Shown: positions 47,620-61,089 of the stretch, piece by piece
How positions within the stretch are numbered: the first letter of the stretch is position 1
Layout: the number at the start of each line of letters is the position of its first letter
Source of the DNA: Bombus terrestris
Lineage: Eukaryota > Arthropoda > Insecta > Hymenoptera > Apidae
Reading direction: 5' to 3'
Assembly (NCBI RefSeq): GCF_910591885.1
Contig: NC_063274.1
Span: 4,216,001-4,280,000, forward strand
DNA: 64,000 nt
The notes under the pieces: model-generated
What the model saw: the letters and a program-made list of their open reading frames with translations, nothing else
Database searches by the model: none
What the model was told of the DNA's origin: nothing
Translations under genes and position numbers: made by a program

Positions 47620-49750
47620 TCCGCCTTAAACTATTAAATATAATACAACAGAACCTTGGAGTCCTAACGCTACTAAAGTGTTGAATATAATCGAAACGCG
47701 TCATGTAATATTATAGTTAAGGTATCGCAGAAATCTAGTTTATAGAAGTTACTTTGACTTGCAATTGAGATTCGCGATATTGATTTCACAAGCGATAGAA
47801 ACAACGTGGTGCTAGGATTCCCAAGACACAAAGTTGATAGAAATACGGCTTTAAACTTCGATATCAGAATTCTGTTATTGAAATAATGCGATTAACTTGA
47901 TGAAACTACAGCAGTCCATCTTTCGAGCGTTTCAAATTTAGGAAATTTAGTGTGACTGTACATTGTGAATTACTAAATTTTAACCATTGTCGTTGATCCG
48001 TGTACATGTTGCTGTATTGATATTCATAGAATTAATTTTCGACTAGTCAGAATTCTCTACAGTTGAAAGTGAACGTCGTGCATTGTTTTGGATTGTTTGG
48101 ATCAAGTTGAAGGTTCGTATCAAACCAGTATAGTTAAGTATCATTTCGGTAATCTTTATCCTCTTCACATTTGAGCTCTTAACAAGCCACACTGATCAAC
48201 CCCGTGAATTGGAAAGCAAAGAAAAATGATATTACAAATATCGTTTTTATAATTTTTTAAACTGATTTTACATGTTGTTTACGCCATATACTTGTAATAA
48301 TTAAACTTATCGGAGTAAACCACCTCTTTTTTGAAAATTGCAAATTAATTGCATCTACATGCTAAAAATTTAAAAAATTTACAAAACTGAGCTTCATAAA
48401 TTTAACTTCTAAGAAGCTCGTTTAATATTTAAATCTTATTTATATTTTATTTGATACTTAGTATTTATCTATTTTTCCTTTGTATACGATTTACTGTTTT
48501 CCAAAGAAAATACACCAAAAATACTCTCACATCATATAGTTTATTCCGAATACATACAATAACAATAAAAATCTGTGTCAAGCAATGATGAATTATTGAA
48601 AGCAACTATGTATCTGCTCAAAGTGTAGGCCACGATATGTCAAGAAGGACTATAAATTCCTGGATTTCCGGATGCGCATGGTCTCATGCCGAGACACGTC
48701 GTCTATGCCAGCGTGTCGCGAAAACGGCGCGGCGCAGCGCAGAGCCTATTAGCTTGGCCAGAGTTGGAATGCTAGCGAGGAATGTGTACACGTGATCCAC
48801 GTCTCATTCTCTGCTGACACAAATATAATCGCTCACGTGTAGCGTCGACACTGTGTTTCTATAGCTCGCGTAATGTTAAACCTTTCGCCTATCGTGACGT
48901 GGCGCAAACAACTTTACCATCGACATCTTTTGGCTTCATCAATGGGAATTCCTCAATGAAGACGTTGATTCACTATAGGACCATCCTAATCTCAAATTGA
49001 GCTCGAATAATCGAACTTTCTACGAATAGCATAACGAGAGGAAGTTGAAAAAATGAAAACCTCTTTCGCAAAAGATTTTTAGTCTGAAGACGTTGATTCG
49101 TGTTAATTAAAAACCGAATACAAATTTTGGTAAATATTTTTCAAGCCTACAGTAGAGAAAAGCTAAAGAACACAGAACGCCAGCTGCTTTAAATTAATCA
49201 AAGGATAATCTCCAAACTTGGTTTCGTACAACATCAAACAGAAGTTTTTATTTCTCACTCCTCTACTTTGAAACTTCGATCTACTCGTGCCTATATTGAT
49301 CTCCGATAAATTGGAACTCAAACCGAAAGTACTATGCCACGAATGCAACTGAAACTGCAACTGGGTGACTACCGTCCTGTCCAACGATGAACAGTGAACA
49401 TCTCCTAAAGTCCATTTAGCTCGCGTCTTAGCCATAGCTCCATCGGAGGGAACAAAGTAGAAACATCATCCTCGAGCGCGACACTCAACCGCAACCATTC
49501 CGTACCACAGGTCGCATCAATTTGAATTCTGCAGCAACCCGAACTTATTCGCGTGCATACGCCATAACACGTTGCATTGCTATCAAACCCACAGGAAACT
49601 TGTCGCTTCGAGCCTCGAAGATCTTACCGAAGTTTTCGGAAATCGTGACGATCATGGAATGCGACGAACGAGACGGAATGAAACAGATTGGCTGAATGTA
49701 AACGTCACATGTATATGGAACAATCATAAAGGCGACCTAAAAAAAATATC
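47620..49750. other. Non-coding stretch with one CpG-rich block
   Basis: Mostly AT-rich. The block 48640-48910 is rich in CpG (CGGCGCGGCGCAGCGC and similar), starts with TATAAA at 48651 and has a TCA at 48684 in initiator range. No reading frame is recognised. It could be a promoter or an old LTR fragment. The frame at 49163-49435 minus is unrecognised. Confidence 0.35.
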
Positions 49751-49762
49751 TAAGAACGTAAG

Positions 49763-50133
49763 CGGATTTTTATTTCGATTGGAATTATTTTCGATCGAAC
49801 AGACTCGCAGACAGTAATTCTACGGAAATACCAAAGAAAAGAGTTGTAGATTTATACAGCTGAGACAAGAGTAAGAATTTGAAAAGATTCAGAAGTTTCA
49901 GGTATTACGTTCTGTATCACTTAACCTGAAAAAAACGGATTTCACTCCGACTGAAATTATCTTCGATTTCGTAGATTTGAAACCGATAATTCTATGGAAA
50001 TTTTGAAGAAGATAATTACAAATTTGCGTAATGAAAGTAAGAGATAGGGAGAGAGAGAGAGAGGGAGAGAGAGAGAGAAGCACTTGAAGAGTATGAAAGT
50101 TTTCAAACATGATATTTTATATCGCTTAATATT
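49763..50133. repeat. Diverged tandem duplication, ~175-bp units
   Basis: Copy 1 starts CGGATTTTTATTTCGATTGG at 49763 and copy 2 starts CGGATTTCACTCCGACTGAA at 49936. They stay co-linear through TAATTCTACGGAAAT / TAATTCTATGGAAAT and AGAGTAAGA / AAAGTAAGA. They close with TATCACTTAA / TATCGCTTAA. Copy 2 is lengthened by a GA microsatellite that arose inside it. Confidence 0.75.
50041..50079. repeat. (GA)n microsatellite inside duplication copy 2
   Basis: An interrupted GA run with two GGGAGA interruptions. The equivalent place in copy 1 has only AGAGTAAGA, so the expansion postdates the duplication. Confidence 0.92.
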
Positions 50134-50271
50134 GGCGATTTAAGTAAATAAAGGCAATTTTCACTTTCTTAAAGTTATTGGTAACTGTATTATTGATATG
50201 TTTTAAGTGGCCATGAACCTAATAGATATCGTGTCAGTGGTACTTAATATCGCTAGATCTGTTGTTTCATT

Positions 50272-50299
50272 GAAGAAGAAGAAAAAGAAGAAGAAGAAA
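50272..50299. repeat. (GAA)n microsatellite
   Basis: About nine GAA units with one AAA interruption, a pure purine tract. Confidence 0.93.
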
Positions 50300-51064
50300 T
50301 TCATAGTCTACGAGAAGCTACTAGACACCATTGATAAGATATATCTCGTACTTTTATATGTCAATCAAAGGCAGTTATAGCTAGTTCAGTAGTAAGTACT
50401 CGAGACCATAAATAATTAAAAATTATATGATCCAAAAGAAATGAATGGCATGGGTAGTAATAAAATGTTTATAATGTGTTTATAATATCATTGAACGATC
50501 AGGACAAGTTACGTAACAGAATAACTTCTAGAATTAAATGACTTATTTAAAAAAGAAGAGAAAGGAAGATGAACGATGAAAGCAAGACCTAAGGTACTTT
50601 GAATAGATTGGTAAAAAGTAAAATGTATATAAATGGCACTTGTAAAGAACGAGAAATGTTATTTAATTAATCATAGTGGTTAATAACGTATTAAGTGGAT
50701 GAGTACATCGACAGATAGAGAAGAAACGTTAAAGATGATAAAAGAGAAAGGAGCTTAGCGAAGAATGAGTCGCTAAACGAATGAAAATCAGAGCAACGCG
50801 CAAAAGTAAGACAAAGGATCAAAGAATGAATGTAAATTAGATTTTACGAAACGATAAACGACTGAAAAGAGAAAAAGCTGATAGTTACGCGCAGAAAGAA
50901 GATGGTATAAGAAATCGATCATAATGACCTAAAAATGAAAGAGACTGTTAAAAGAAAGTACTCGAGTACAATAAAACCTTCAAGGTTTGATGATCAGAAA
51001 GACGTTAAGTACAGTTAAACATTATTCGTCTGATCGTTGACCACAACTAGGTTCAGGAGATTAA

Positions 51065-51875
51065 GTTTAACATAGTGTGACGCGTGATCGCTGCAACCGG
51101 TGACTCACCGGACATCACGAAAACACGAACGACACGAGAGATCAACTAACTGTGATAATCGATAATTGTTCCGTTATGAATGTGTGTTACGCCACGAGGT
51201 TTAACACAGGCTGTATTTTCTAACCGTCACTCGCGGCCCTACAATGTCTCAGTCAGATCGTCTTATCTGACCGCCGGATCATATACAATGTATCGACGAG
51301 CGCATAGCTGTTGCCAAGCAGCGAGTTCTCGAAACGTCGAATTTGGTCCGTTACGTTTTCCACGCAAGAGCGGACATACGTGATCATAGGCGCGAACGGT
51401 GGCGTGACCTAAGGATGGTGGGGGTCGTCTTAAAGATGAGACAAAGAAATCATCCAAAGTCGATCAGTTCCTTGTGACGAGTCGAACGTTACACATCGAG
51501 AGGTCAGACGAGCTTATATAAATATCGTAAAGCATAACGCCAACGGAACGTAAACCAAGTCGGTCCGAGACATTGTCGAACATTCACTTATTCTACTAAG
51601 TATCCTACAGTGCTACGTCCACTAATAGACTAAATTCAATTGTAAGAGCCTTGCTCTATATTGTACACATCTATATTATTTTCGTGCGATAAGTTGTTAA
51701 TTATTTATATCTATTTAATCGTGTATACTAAGTGTTAGAAATATAAATTTTAACTCTGTGAGTCACAGTGTTATCATACCTGAATCACCCCTATTATCTT
51801 AATCGAAATACGGGGATCGAACTATTCGTGGTGTCGATCATTTTAATCGTAACGGGAATTTACGACTCCCGTTGG
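51065..51875 (+). mobile_element. LTR-like segment, possible decayed solo LTR
   Basis: A block of about 0.8 kb with a different texture from its AT-rich flanks. It has a CpG-rich left half and an AT-rich right half, like U3 and U5. TATATAAA at 51515-51522 would serve as core promoter. Perfect hairpins sit at both edges: CCGGTGACTCACCGG at 51097-51111, and AACGGGA paired with TCCCGTT at 51851-51873. TGGCGCG follows the second and vaguely resembles a primer-binding site. I found no TG...CA termini with matching duplications and no gag or pol next to it. Confidence 0.25.
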
Positions 51876-52868
51876 CGCGTATTCTAACGACCGCGCCTCC
51901 CCGCGATAGCTCGAAAATACAATGTGTACGTTTGATATACTAGCAAGTTTTGATAAGTACCAACAAACAGTAAAACCAGTTTCGATGGAGAAAATTTTAT
52001 TTCTCGAGTTGAAGTTTATTTCTCGAAGACCAGTCTGGAATTTATCGTCTTTTAAGAATCTTATAAAAATAAGGAATGACATTCGAATTGGACTTACATT
52101 CGATATTTCTTTTCTCTCTTTACATTATTGTAATAATTATGGTAATCTGCTTAAAAAATCTACTACGTTCAATCTGCTTGACGATTCCTAGTACGCCAAC
52201 AATTTCCTTTCAGCCATCTACCCTCTTGCCGGCCAAGTATCTGACAACTGCTATTAAAGTAGATCGTAATTGTGCAAAACGACCAAAAATTTGCCTATTG
52301 TATTCATCGATCGGGCAAGCAGGTAAGCAGATGAAACCTACTCGCGAGATTCAAAGAAACGGAAAGAATAAGAAGAAGCATGGAACATCAAACGCGAGCG
52401 AAACTAAGAAAACGAGGCAGCAATTGCGGCGGACTGGCAATAAACCAGCGAAAATAAGAAGTCGGTGATTCTATAAAGTCGGATCCAGAAGAAAAGAGAT
52501 AGGAATCAAATCATCCCGATCGAACGCCAACGTCAACCAGCGATCAAATTCAAGAATAGGTGATCGCAAAATGACCGGTAAAGAAATGAAAACGAGTATC
52601 GTCGATGAGATAATAAACGAAGAAAATAAGCAACAAGCGGGAAGCGGACGATGAACGAACAAAACGAATTGAACTGTAACAAGTAAATGACGAAGAACGC
52701 TAGGAAACTATTAAGAGGTTGAGTCCGATAGATGGCCATTTCGAAACACTTCCAGGGGCGTTGTAATGGAACGAACCTAGGCTCCAGTAGCGCAATCTAT
52801 ATAGGTACAAGCTCGTATTTGTGTGATATCGATCGAATTTGAAACGACCAGGCTACGCCTCTTCGAGC

Positions 52869-53850
52869 ATTTCGTTATCCTACGATACAGAAATAATACT
52901 AGAATATGCGCACCTGTCCCGCTTGAATTCGATATAACCGCCGACGAAACGTACTTCCGGTGAAGACTGAGGGAAATCGACGATGTGCGTTACGCACGCC
53001 GCGAATCTTCGGCTCGCAACTTTACTCGAATTTGGAAATTTAAAACAAAGAGAGGTCCATCTGTAAGGATTTGCAAAAACAGAAAAGAGATTGCGGTTAG
53101 GAAAATCTATCGGCGGAAATTTGTTAAATCACCGCTTGCTGTTCTTTATTTCGTTATTTCATGATAGAGGAATAAGTAAAGGCGATATAAAGATTCAATC
53201 TGCTCGGATTCGATATAACCGGCGACAAAATAATCCTCCGAAACAGACTAATAGTAAGACGAATCAATGCATCGAGAATGTCGAATTCCGCGTGATGCGC
53301 ATCATCAAGTCTGTATGTCAACTCGTGTTTGGAAGTTACAAAGAAACAAGTTCGTCTACAAAGATCTTCAACTCTGTCATGCGTTATTATAATGTTGGAT
53401 TTAATGTCGTTCACAGACTGACAATCCTGTTTTACAATCGACACGTTCTAGAGAAGGATAATGATAGATCATGGATTACGAAATACTTAACGTTAAAGAA
53501 ACTTTATAGAGAAATGAATGTAATAAAAATTGATTGTTTCTTATTTTTACATCCTTGCTCGAAGATGTATCGATATATTGCAACGTTATATTTTATGATC
53601 TCAATAAAATATTCAAATTACGAATAAAAATCTATCGCTAAAAACGTATCAAATCATCCTTCGTCAATCTTCCGCGCTATTCGAGGATACAGAAATAACA
53701 CGAGGATATCCACAGGCATTTGAATCCAACCGAGTGTCAACTAAAACGAATTGATGTGTCAAAGATGCTATGTTACGTGCGAGACGAAGCTTCAGCGAAA
53801 ATCTGAAATTCACACATCGATAATCGACAATGTTACGATTGTATTTTGAA
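52869..53850. repeat. Diverged tandem repeat, about three copies
   Basis: Copy A (about 52869-53050) and copy B (about 53148-53345) share ATTTCGTTAT and, 58-60 bases on, TTCGATATAACCGCCGAC / TTCGATATAACCGGCGAC. Weaker matches follow further right. Copy C (about 53680-53850) shares GATACAGAAATAA with A, followed by TTGAAT and AACCG at similar spacing. The overlapping 178-codon frame at 53091-53627 has no recognisable domain and spans parts of two units. This is an old duplication of unknown content. Confidence 0.4.
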
Positions 53851-53859
53851 ACGCGAATG

Positions 53860-56800
53860 AAAAGAATCGAAAGGAAGTTATTTCTCATGCTGCAGAATGA
53901 CGATGAATTTACGATGATCATCTTATAATGGCAACTATTATTTTTAGTATTTATGGTTTTATATAGAAACGTATCTTTGGATATTCTCTTCGTGGACGTT
54001 ATTTGCTTTTAGTTGAGTCAGGAATTTTATAAAAATAGTTCAATAAATCGAATTCTCAACGAAATGTTATAAAAGCTGTGCGCAACGATGTGGAAAAATG
54101 TACATGTTACCATGTAAAGAGTGAACCGTCAAAGAAGAGAGGAAATAAAATACGTAAATACATCGTTTGAAGTACTAGAAACTGAATGGCAAATAAAGAT
54201 AGATGAAACGAATTCATCGAATAATTGTTTGATAAGATATTTTGAGAAATATTATAATGCTTGACTACGAACAGAGCTACATACCGTCTTTTCTTATATT
54301 CATTCGCAGAATCAAATATTTCTGACAGACTTCTGCATAGTACTATGGCTGTTAATGAAAATGGGTGGTTTATTGATCTCAGGAATTTTCTCATGGCGCT
54401 AGTAAGAAATGAAATATGAATTAAACGTTGGGCGTTTCATTTTAGTATCGGACATAAGAACGAGCGAAATAAAAACAATGTGATATAACTACAATACGCG
54501 TAATTAATTTTGCTGTGAAAATGATCCAAGAAATATACGCATATGTACGCATATTTTTCACTTTATTTTATAATTTCCATTTTCAAATTGAAAATTTATT
54601 AAATATATACAACCCATTGATTAATTAAATTGCATCGAATTGAAAGGCTATTTGCGATTTATTGCGCGTTTATCGACGGAATATAAATTCCGGTGATATC
54701 AAGAAAACCGAGAAGGATTACCGAAGCAGTGATTGACGATAATTTAGAAACTTCACCGGTAGCCAAGTTTTGGCCGAAGAATATTCATAGCGTTTGAGAA
54801 AGCTGCAGGAAAACGTCAACGATGACACGAAGAAAGTGATGGGATCAAAGATTAAGTAACTATTAATATTCACCGAATAATTATCGACTGAAAGCGAATT
54901 TTCCAGTCAATAAATTCACGCTGGTGTCCGGTCCATATTTGATAACGAAATGACCGATGACACCACTTTTCAAGACACAGTTCATCTTCTTTTCCATCTA
55001 TGAATAATAATCGTCGTGACACTCTGCAATAAAAATTCTCGTTTGGAATATGGAAAAATTTGACTTAACATCTTCTACGGAGTATAATAGATCACGGAAA
55101 GGACAACGGACTAAAATCGCTTAAGAAGAAGAAAATTTATCTCTAGAAGTCTCTGGAGAGAAAACGAGATCCTGTAACAGCTGCATCGATATATTCGAGG
55201 AGAAAGGTTTACCTTATCTCTCGTAATAATCGCATTAGTCTATCATAGTTCTCAGTCATTCTATGGGAAGGACCTTTGAGAACAACTGTGTCAAATATGC
55301 AAATTTTTCCGCATCGTCGTGCTCAAATAAATGAACGTTACATCGATCTATTACGCAACGAGTGAGTCATCAATGAACATTAATCTATCGTTCGGTTTCA
55401 TCAATTTCGCGAGTTTCATGTACTTGGAAGCGAAAGTGCAAGTTACTTCCATCGTTAAGCCAAGAACACGTGCCATTTTGACATCTACCGTCGGTAAATG
55501 AAGAAAATTGTACGCGAAGAAAAGAATGGCTCATCGTTTACCAGAAAACGAAGAGATACCTTTGTTCAGTTTGTACATCGGCAACTTTGTAATTCGAAAC
55601 AAAAAGATTTATTGATAAAAGATGGTAGTATCTCTTTTACTCTATCTCGATTAATCTCCATTCACACTTGGAAATTTCAAACAGAGAAACTTATGGAAGG
55701 AGAACATTTGGAATGCCATGTTTCTCCTTTATGCTCTATACTTAATTACATTCCACGCTTGTATTCTACGTCAAAGTTTCGGAATTAACAATGGGAAAAT
55801 CTTGCAACGATGTAGGAATTTAAAAAATTACCATTTACCGTTCCTCCAACGATCCCCTTTTAAGCTATCAAATATCAAGCAAAGAGAATTTACCGACAAA
55901 AGTCGACAATGCTACGACCCTCTGCCATTCCCTCGAACTTTTAAATATTACTCAGGGGAATTCCCTTATGAGAATTAAATGGGAGTTAACAGTACCGTCC
56001 CTCGAATTTCCCAGAGAAGGGACCATTGATTGGAGCAACATTTTTCTCAGCAATACGATCGCTGGCTGGATGATACTTTAGTCAATTTAACTTGTGGTAT
56101 GCGTGCAACCATTTGGAGAGAAAGAGAGGAAGGGAACAGGCCTTAATAACGATGGAGTCAGGACAGCAAATAATCCTGAACTTAACTACACTTCGTGGAT
56201 TTGTACTTTGGAAAAGAAACGGTACTTTTAAGAAACTAGAACTATCGGTGATTGCAGTATAAAATTAATATTAAAAACATCAAAATGGAATGTGTATGAA
56301 GAAATACACAATGTAAGGAAGATACAACTCTTTATGTCAGACAGAAGTCATTTCAAATTATGTGTTTCCGCTCGTTAAATATAAAATAATGAAGGAATAT
56401 TTGGAATAAAAATAAGGATAGTACAATAAAAATTTAATTCTACAATAATGAATTATTCGATCATTCATTTAGAATATTTTCCTCTTTTTTACGAGCAAAT
56501 AGCTTCCCTTATGTTCATTTTACAATTCCTTCGGTCTGTCCAAGCTCTACGTTTATCGCAATTTGATTTTGCGTAGGTTGTAATTAGCATTTATTGGCGC
56601 TTGCAGAATATTTCTATTTGTCTGGAACAGCTTTCAAAGTTTCCCTCTTTAGAGATTTCACACGCGCAACGCATCCTCGTCATATGATATCATACATTCC
56701 AAACCTCGACGTGCATTCTCTGAATCATCTTCTTTACTATCCAACCCAGCGTAAACATTTCTCCGATTCTTCATCATTTACCACCTACGTAAATCCTCGC

Positions 56801-59800
56801 TTTCACATCAGTTCCTGACACGTAATTTCGCACGTTCCACGATTCGTGTGTTTTTATTATAATCCGATTTATTCAAATGTCAAAGTACTTACAAGTACAT
56901 CTATCATTCGGTTCGAAATTGGCCTTTACATTCGGAAAACTTTGTAACCACGTGAAACTTATATACAAAATTCTGATATCTCTGATGCTTGCCTTATGGT
57001 TCGTCATCGAACACTCTATTCGTGCTGAATGATGGACAAAACCAACACACGGATAAGCGTTGCGTCGTGCTATCTAACTCTGTAGATGGTTGTTGTTGCG
57101 GCCAAGTGGGTTCACAGCCTCCGACGTTCGAGATTATTTTACATTAGCTGCGGAGAATGCGTCTCGATGGAACTTGACCTCCTCCATATAAAACGCTTCA
57201 CTTGTGCATAGAAGAAGGAGAAAACTTTCACTTTGTCACGGCTGAGAGCATGGCGTGGGTCGAGATAGACAAAGGATCGATAGACCAGCCCTCGATAAAT
57301 TCATTCGAACTCGCGAACAAATTTATTCGCGTAACGTTGCACGGTCAAGTCCTCGTGCCAGATCGTCTAATGTCTTTTTAATGCGTCGATACATTAGGTG
57401 CTTCCGGATAACATTGTTTCTTCGTCATATCTTTTTCTTCCTCGTCCGTTCGTATGCTTGCGAATAAGAACTCGAAAATTATTATTTTGTCTGGAACAGT
57501 GAAAATGATGGTACGACGAATTCACGATATTCCACGCCATAATAAAAGTATTTTATTGTAAATAATACAGTTAAATTGTTTTCTCTTTGTTACTGACGAA
57601 TCTTGGCGTTTATGGGTATTCATTTTTCACAAATCGGGCAGAGCCAGATTTGGTAAGCTCCTCTGAGTTCCTTATGTAATTGATTTAAAATTTACTTCGT
57701 GAGACTTAAATCGGCAGATCATGGTTGTTGATACGTGATTGTCGATTCGTTAGTTTTCTATGACTCGGGCGGATAACTTTGAAATTTGCTTCGGCGGATT
57801 CGGTGTGGGTGAAATTGCGTCGATGATTGTCAGTGATTTGAGGGTAACTCGGAGAATAGCGACTAGTTTCGAAACTCGAAGTTTCTTCAAAGTAGGTTTA
57901 TAAAACACGAGAATCTGACGTGTTTTCGCCAAAGAGCGGATGTTGTTGTCGAGATTGAATCTTACGATTTTGGGAAACTCGTTAAACTGACTTGCAGGCA
58001 ACTTTTAAGCTCGGTCAGGAAATTTCAATTCTCTAAGAACAGGAAGGAAATATGATATTGTTTCTGCACTAACTTGAAAACTTCGAAATCTCGTGAATTC
58101 GCGAACCATTGTTTTCGTTTCTTTACAAATAAAGAATGTTAATTGTTCGAAAACTAAACCAGGCTAAAAGTACGAAGATCTTAATAGTTTACTGGGTAGT
58201 TTATATAGGCTGTTATGATTTTTGGAAGTAGAAATAATTGTATGTAGAAATCTCAAGCGAAAGCTTCATAACCTGGCGCTTTCTAGCAATAAGTCGCGGT
58301 AAGAGCTCGCTGACGTTTCTCGTAATTAGCATTCAGTTATTATAGTTATCGTGGCACTTAGGCGATTTCATTTTTAACAAAATCCTTAATGCGGGCTGGG
58401 TGGTCGTGTTTCGACTGCGAGCGACTGCTTTAAAAGGCAGTTTACATGCTTAATAGCGATCTGAATAGGCAGCTGAAGTGTTTCGCTGAGGTCGGAAATC
58501 TTCGTGAAGCGAACAAGTTGGGAGTGAACGCTCAATGCTGGAACAACCTGAATTCAATGAAAACGCCAGAAACGTCTGCCGGTCCTCGATTCATTAAATT
58601 GAAAACACTGCAGAAGACATATAATAACTTATCAATGTTTCGAGAAATTTTTCTCTCTGACGTCAGATTCTGCATTTTGAAATTTGGTAAGAAATGAAAA
58701 ACTATTTCCCTATGTAGTGACGCTGTTATACATTAAATTATTTGATAACTATTTTCATTAGTCAATGTAGTAAAAAATTTGTGCGAAAATTGTTTAATTA
58801 GTTGAGAGAATTTTAAGTTACCTCTACGTTATTCTAAATTACTGAAAATTATTATTTTACATATTCCAACGTAAAATGGAACGCTAATTGAGGAACGCTA
58901 ATTAAAATTTAGAGAGTGATACTGTTAAGTAATTAAAAAGTACATTAAATTATACAGAAAAATTTAACGAATATAATTTCCTAAACTTATCTCAATATGA
59001 TATTACGTAATGAAATTTCCTTAACTTACGTAGAAATCTCTTAGAACAAATCAGAGCAACAAATTTTTATTTCTTTACAAGAGTAACTACGCGCTTCGAT
59101 GATTCCTGATTTATTCATATTCATTGATATTCTCTGATCGACACACGAATATCTCGTGCTTGTACGATTTACCACAGTAAGCTGCTGGTATACACAAAGC
59201 GTACAATCTGAATTCTGGATCCAGAACTATATGGAGGTTGTGTGATTGTGTTCGTATTGTGCGTAACGTGCTTCTACTTGATGCATCTTGAACAATTACT
59301 CGGGGAAATCTGCGCTGCAGCGACCCGTGCAACAACTTCGATGTACCAAATTTCGGTCAATTGAAGATTTCATCGCAGACGAGAATTTCATCCTTGTTGT
59401 CTCTGTTGCTTCATCCATGTAAACTTTATAAAAGGGAATACGAACGACAACAAACGAAAATCTCCCTTGCGATGTAATCATCGGTAAAACACGAAGATGG
59501 TCTCGAACGAAAGGAAGAAAGAAATAAAAAATATTTTTTTTTATCGATAAGAAAAAGTCTCTCTTCTTGAATTCGTTCGTCCTGTTTGTTATTTTCCTCG
59601 TTTCACTGGGAACGACACTTCGCTTCATCTGGCTGGAATTGGAGAGTTTAATGTTAAACGACGACAGGTAGTTTAAAACGTGCGTCGTTGTACCGCTTGT
59701 AAAGAGTAATTTCGCGTGGCTCTAGAAGACCCTGCACTCGGCCCACTTTTACGTGACACTCATGACAAAGTTGGAAATTCACATGCTTATAACTGCGGTT

Positions 59801-60870
59801 TATTGCGAAGTAATCAGATAGTCTTGTTGAATTATTGATGAAGTCGATAGCGTTGTAATGTTAAGAGAGTTTAATGTTGAACTATCATAGAGATCAATTA
59901 AGTACATATGTTTGTGTTATCACGTATGCACACATATTCAGTGTTGTTTTATCGCGTGGTAAACTTGATTAAATGCAAATAAAGTATGCAAATAGATATC
60001 GATAATGTTTTGTAAAAAATATATATATATACGGCTTGTTTACACAAAGATGTGAATGCAAATACTTTATAAAAAAAGTTACACAGAAAATACGAAAACC
60101 ATCGATTCGCCTCCTTTTTCGAACACACGCTTGACATCTTTGGGTGATCGAGTTTGTCGCTTTCTGAACTTGATGCTTATTTTACTTCAGATCACTGAAT
60201 GCGCCATGAATCCTCTGTATCAGTTCGTGTTTCGAATCAATTCTTCTGCGATTTATCGTTGCCAACAGATAAAAGTTTAACAGTGTAAGATCTGGCGATC
60301 TCGCTGGCCGAACAATGTGACCTGTGATCTGTTACCTTTAGGTTTCGTATTTGCGTTATAACTCTTTCGTAAAACGCACAGCTACTTTTATATAACTCTT
60401 TTTTTCTTGTTTCTCGTCGTAAAATAAAGTGATAAAGTTTGACCGTTTAAAACTGAGACACTCTGCATATAATTTATTGTAATGGATACTATGCGTGTAT
60501 TGATAGTAATGTTATATAATTAAAAAATGTAACGATTACTATCAGACGTAGTAGATGATCTAGTAAATTAAATCGAATTATTCAATAAACTGTCCGATAA
60601 TAGTTGCACCAGCAGTGCAACGATGACGTAACTGAGGAATCCGTTTGATTATGCCAAAATTCAAAGTTTCTTCTTCAGTTGCATGAATCGTAAACCTGCG
60701 ATGTTTCGTAAATTCCTCGCAAAGCGAATGAAAAAAATATCACGGAAAATAGTCTCGTAAAGTAGCCACGTAACAAACGGTAAACTAAACTCGATGACTC
60801 GTTGCGTGAATCTTCAGTCACGTGTATCGCATGGCTGTACACTTGTTTCTTTATTTTAAACTTACAAACT
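53860..60870. other. Non-coding stretch, no gene recognised
   Basis: AT-rich with no supported gene. Less AT-rich patches lie at 57040-57400 (with ATATAAAA near 57185) and 57660-57990. Short frames throughout lack domains and splice context. A 13-base match to the piggyBac-type terminus (ACTAGAACTATCG) lies at 56236, close to a TTAA. Confidence 0.45.
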
Positions 60871-60875
60871 TACTG

Positions 60876-61080
60876 TTAGGTGGTTCGAAAAGTATCTTTC
60901 GTTTTATAAGAAAATATTAAAATAAAATATTAAAATTATTTTATCGAATTACGTAGGGTCCATTTTGTTTTATCAAGATAAAAATCACAACGTTTGACAG
61001 ATTAGGTTTCTTGTTTGTCTAACGATGTATCGTTGGAAAAGACGTGTCTGTAAAAGAAAGACACTTTTCGGACGACCTAA
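60876..61080 (+). mobile_element. Mariner-type MITE, L-R architecture
   Basis: A 205-bp element beginning TTAGGTGGTTCGAAAAGTAT and ending ACACTTTTCGGACGACCTAA, followed by TA. The interior matches the copies at 11760 (same strand) and 35240 (opposite strand), including AAGACGTGTCTGTAAAAGAA near the right end. No coding capacity. Terminal-repeat mutations suggest it is older than the 16448 copy. Confidence 0.88.
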
Positions 61081-61089
61081 TATATTTTT

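Noticed and set aside
53091..53627. 178-codon plus-strand frame
   Set aside because: AT-driven composition (Ile, Lys, Asn, Tyr, Phe), no recognisable domain, and it spans parts of a diverged non-coding tandem repeat.
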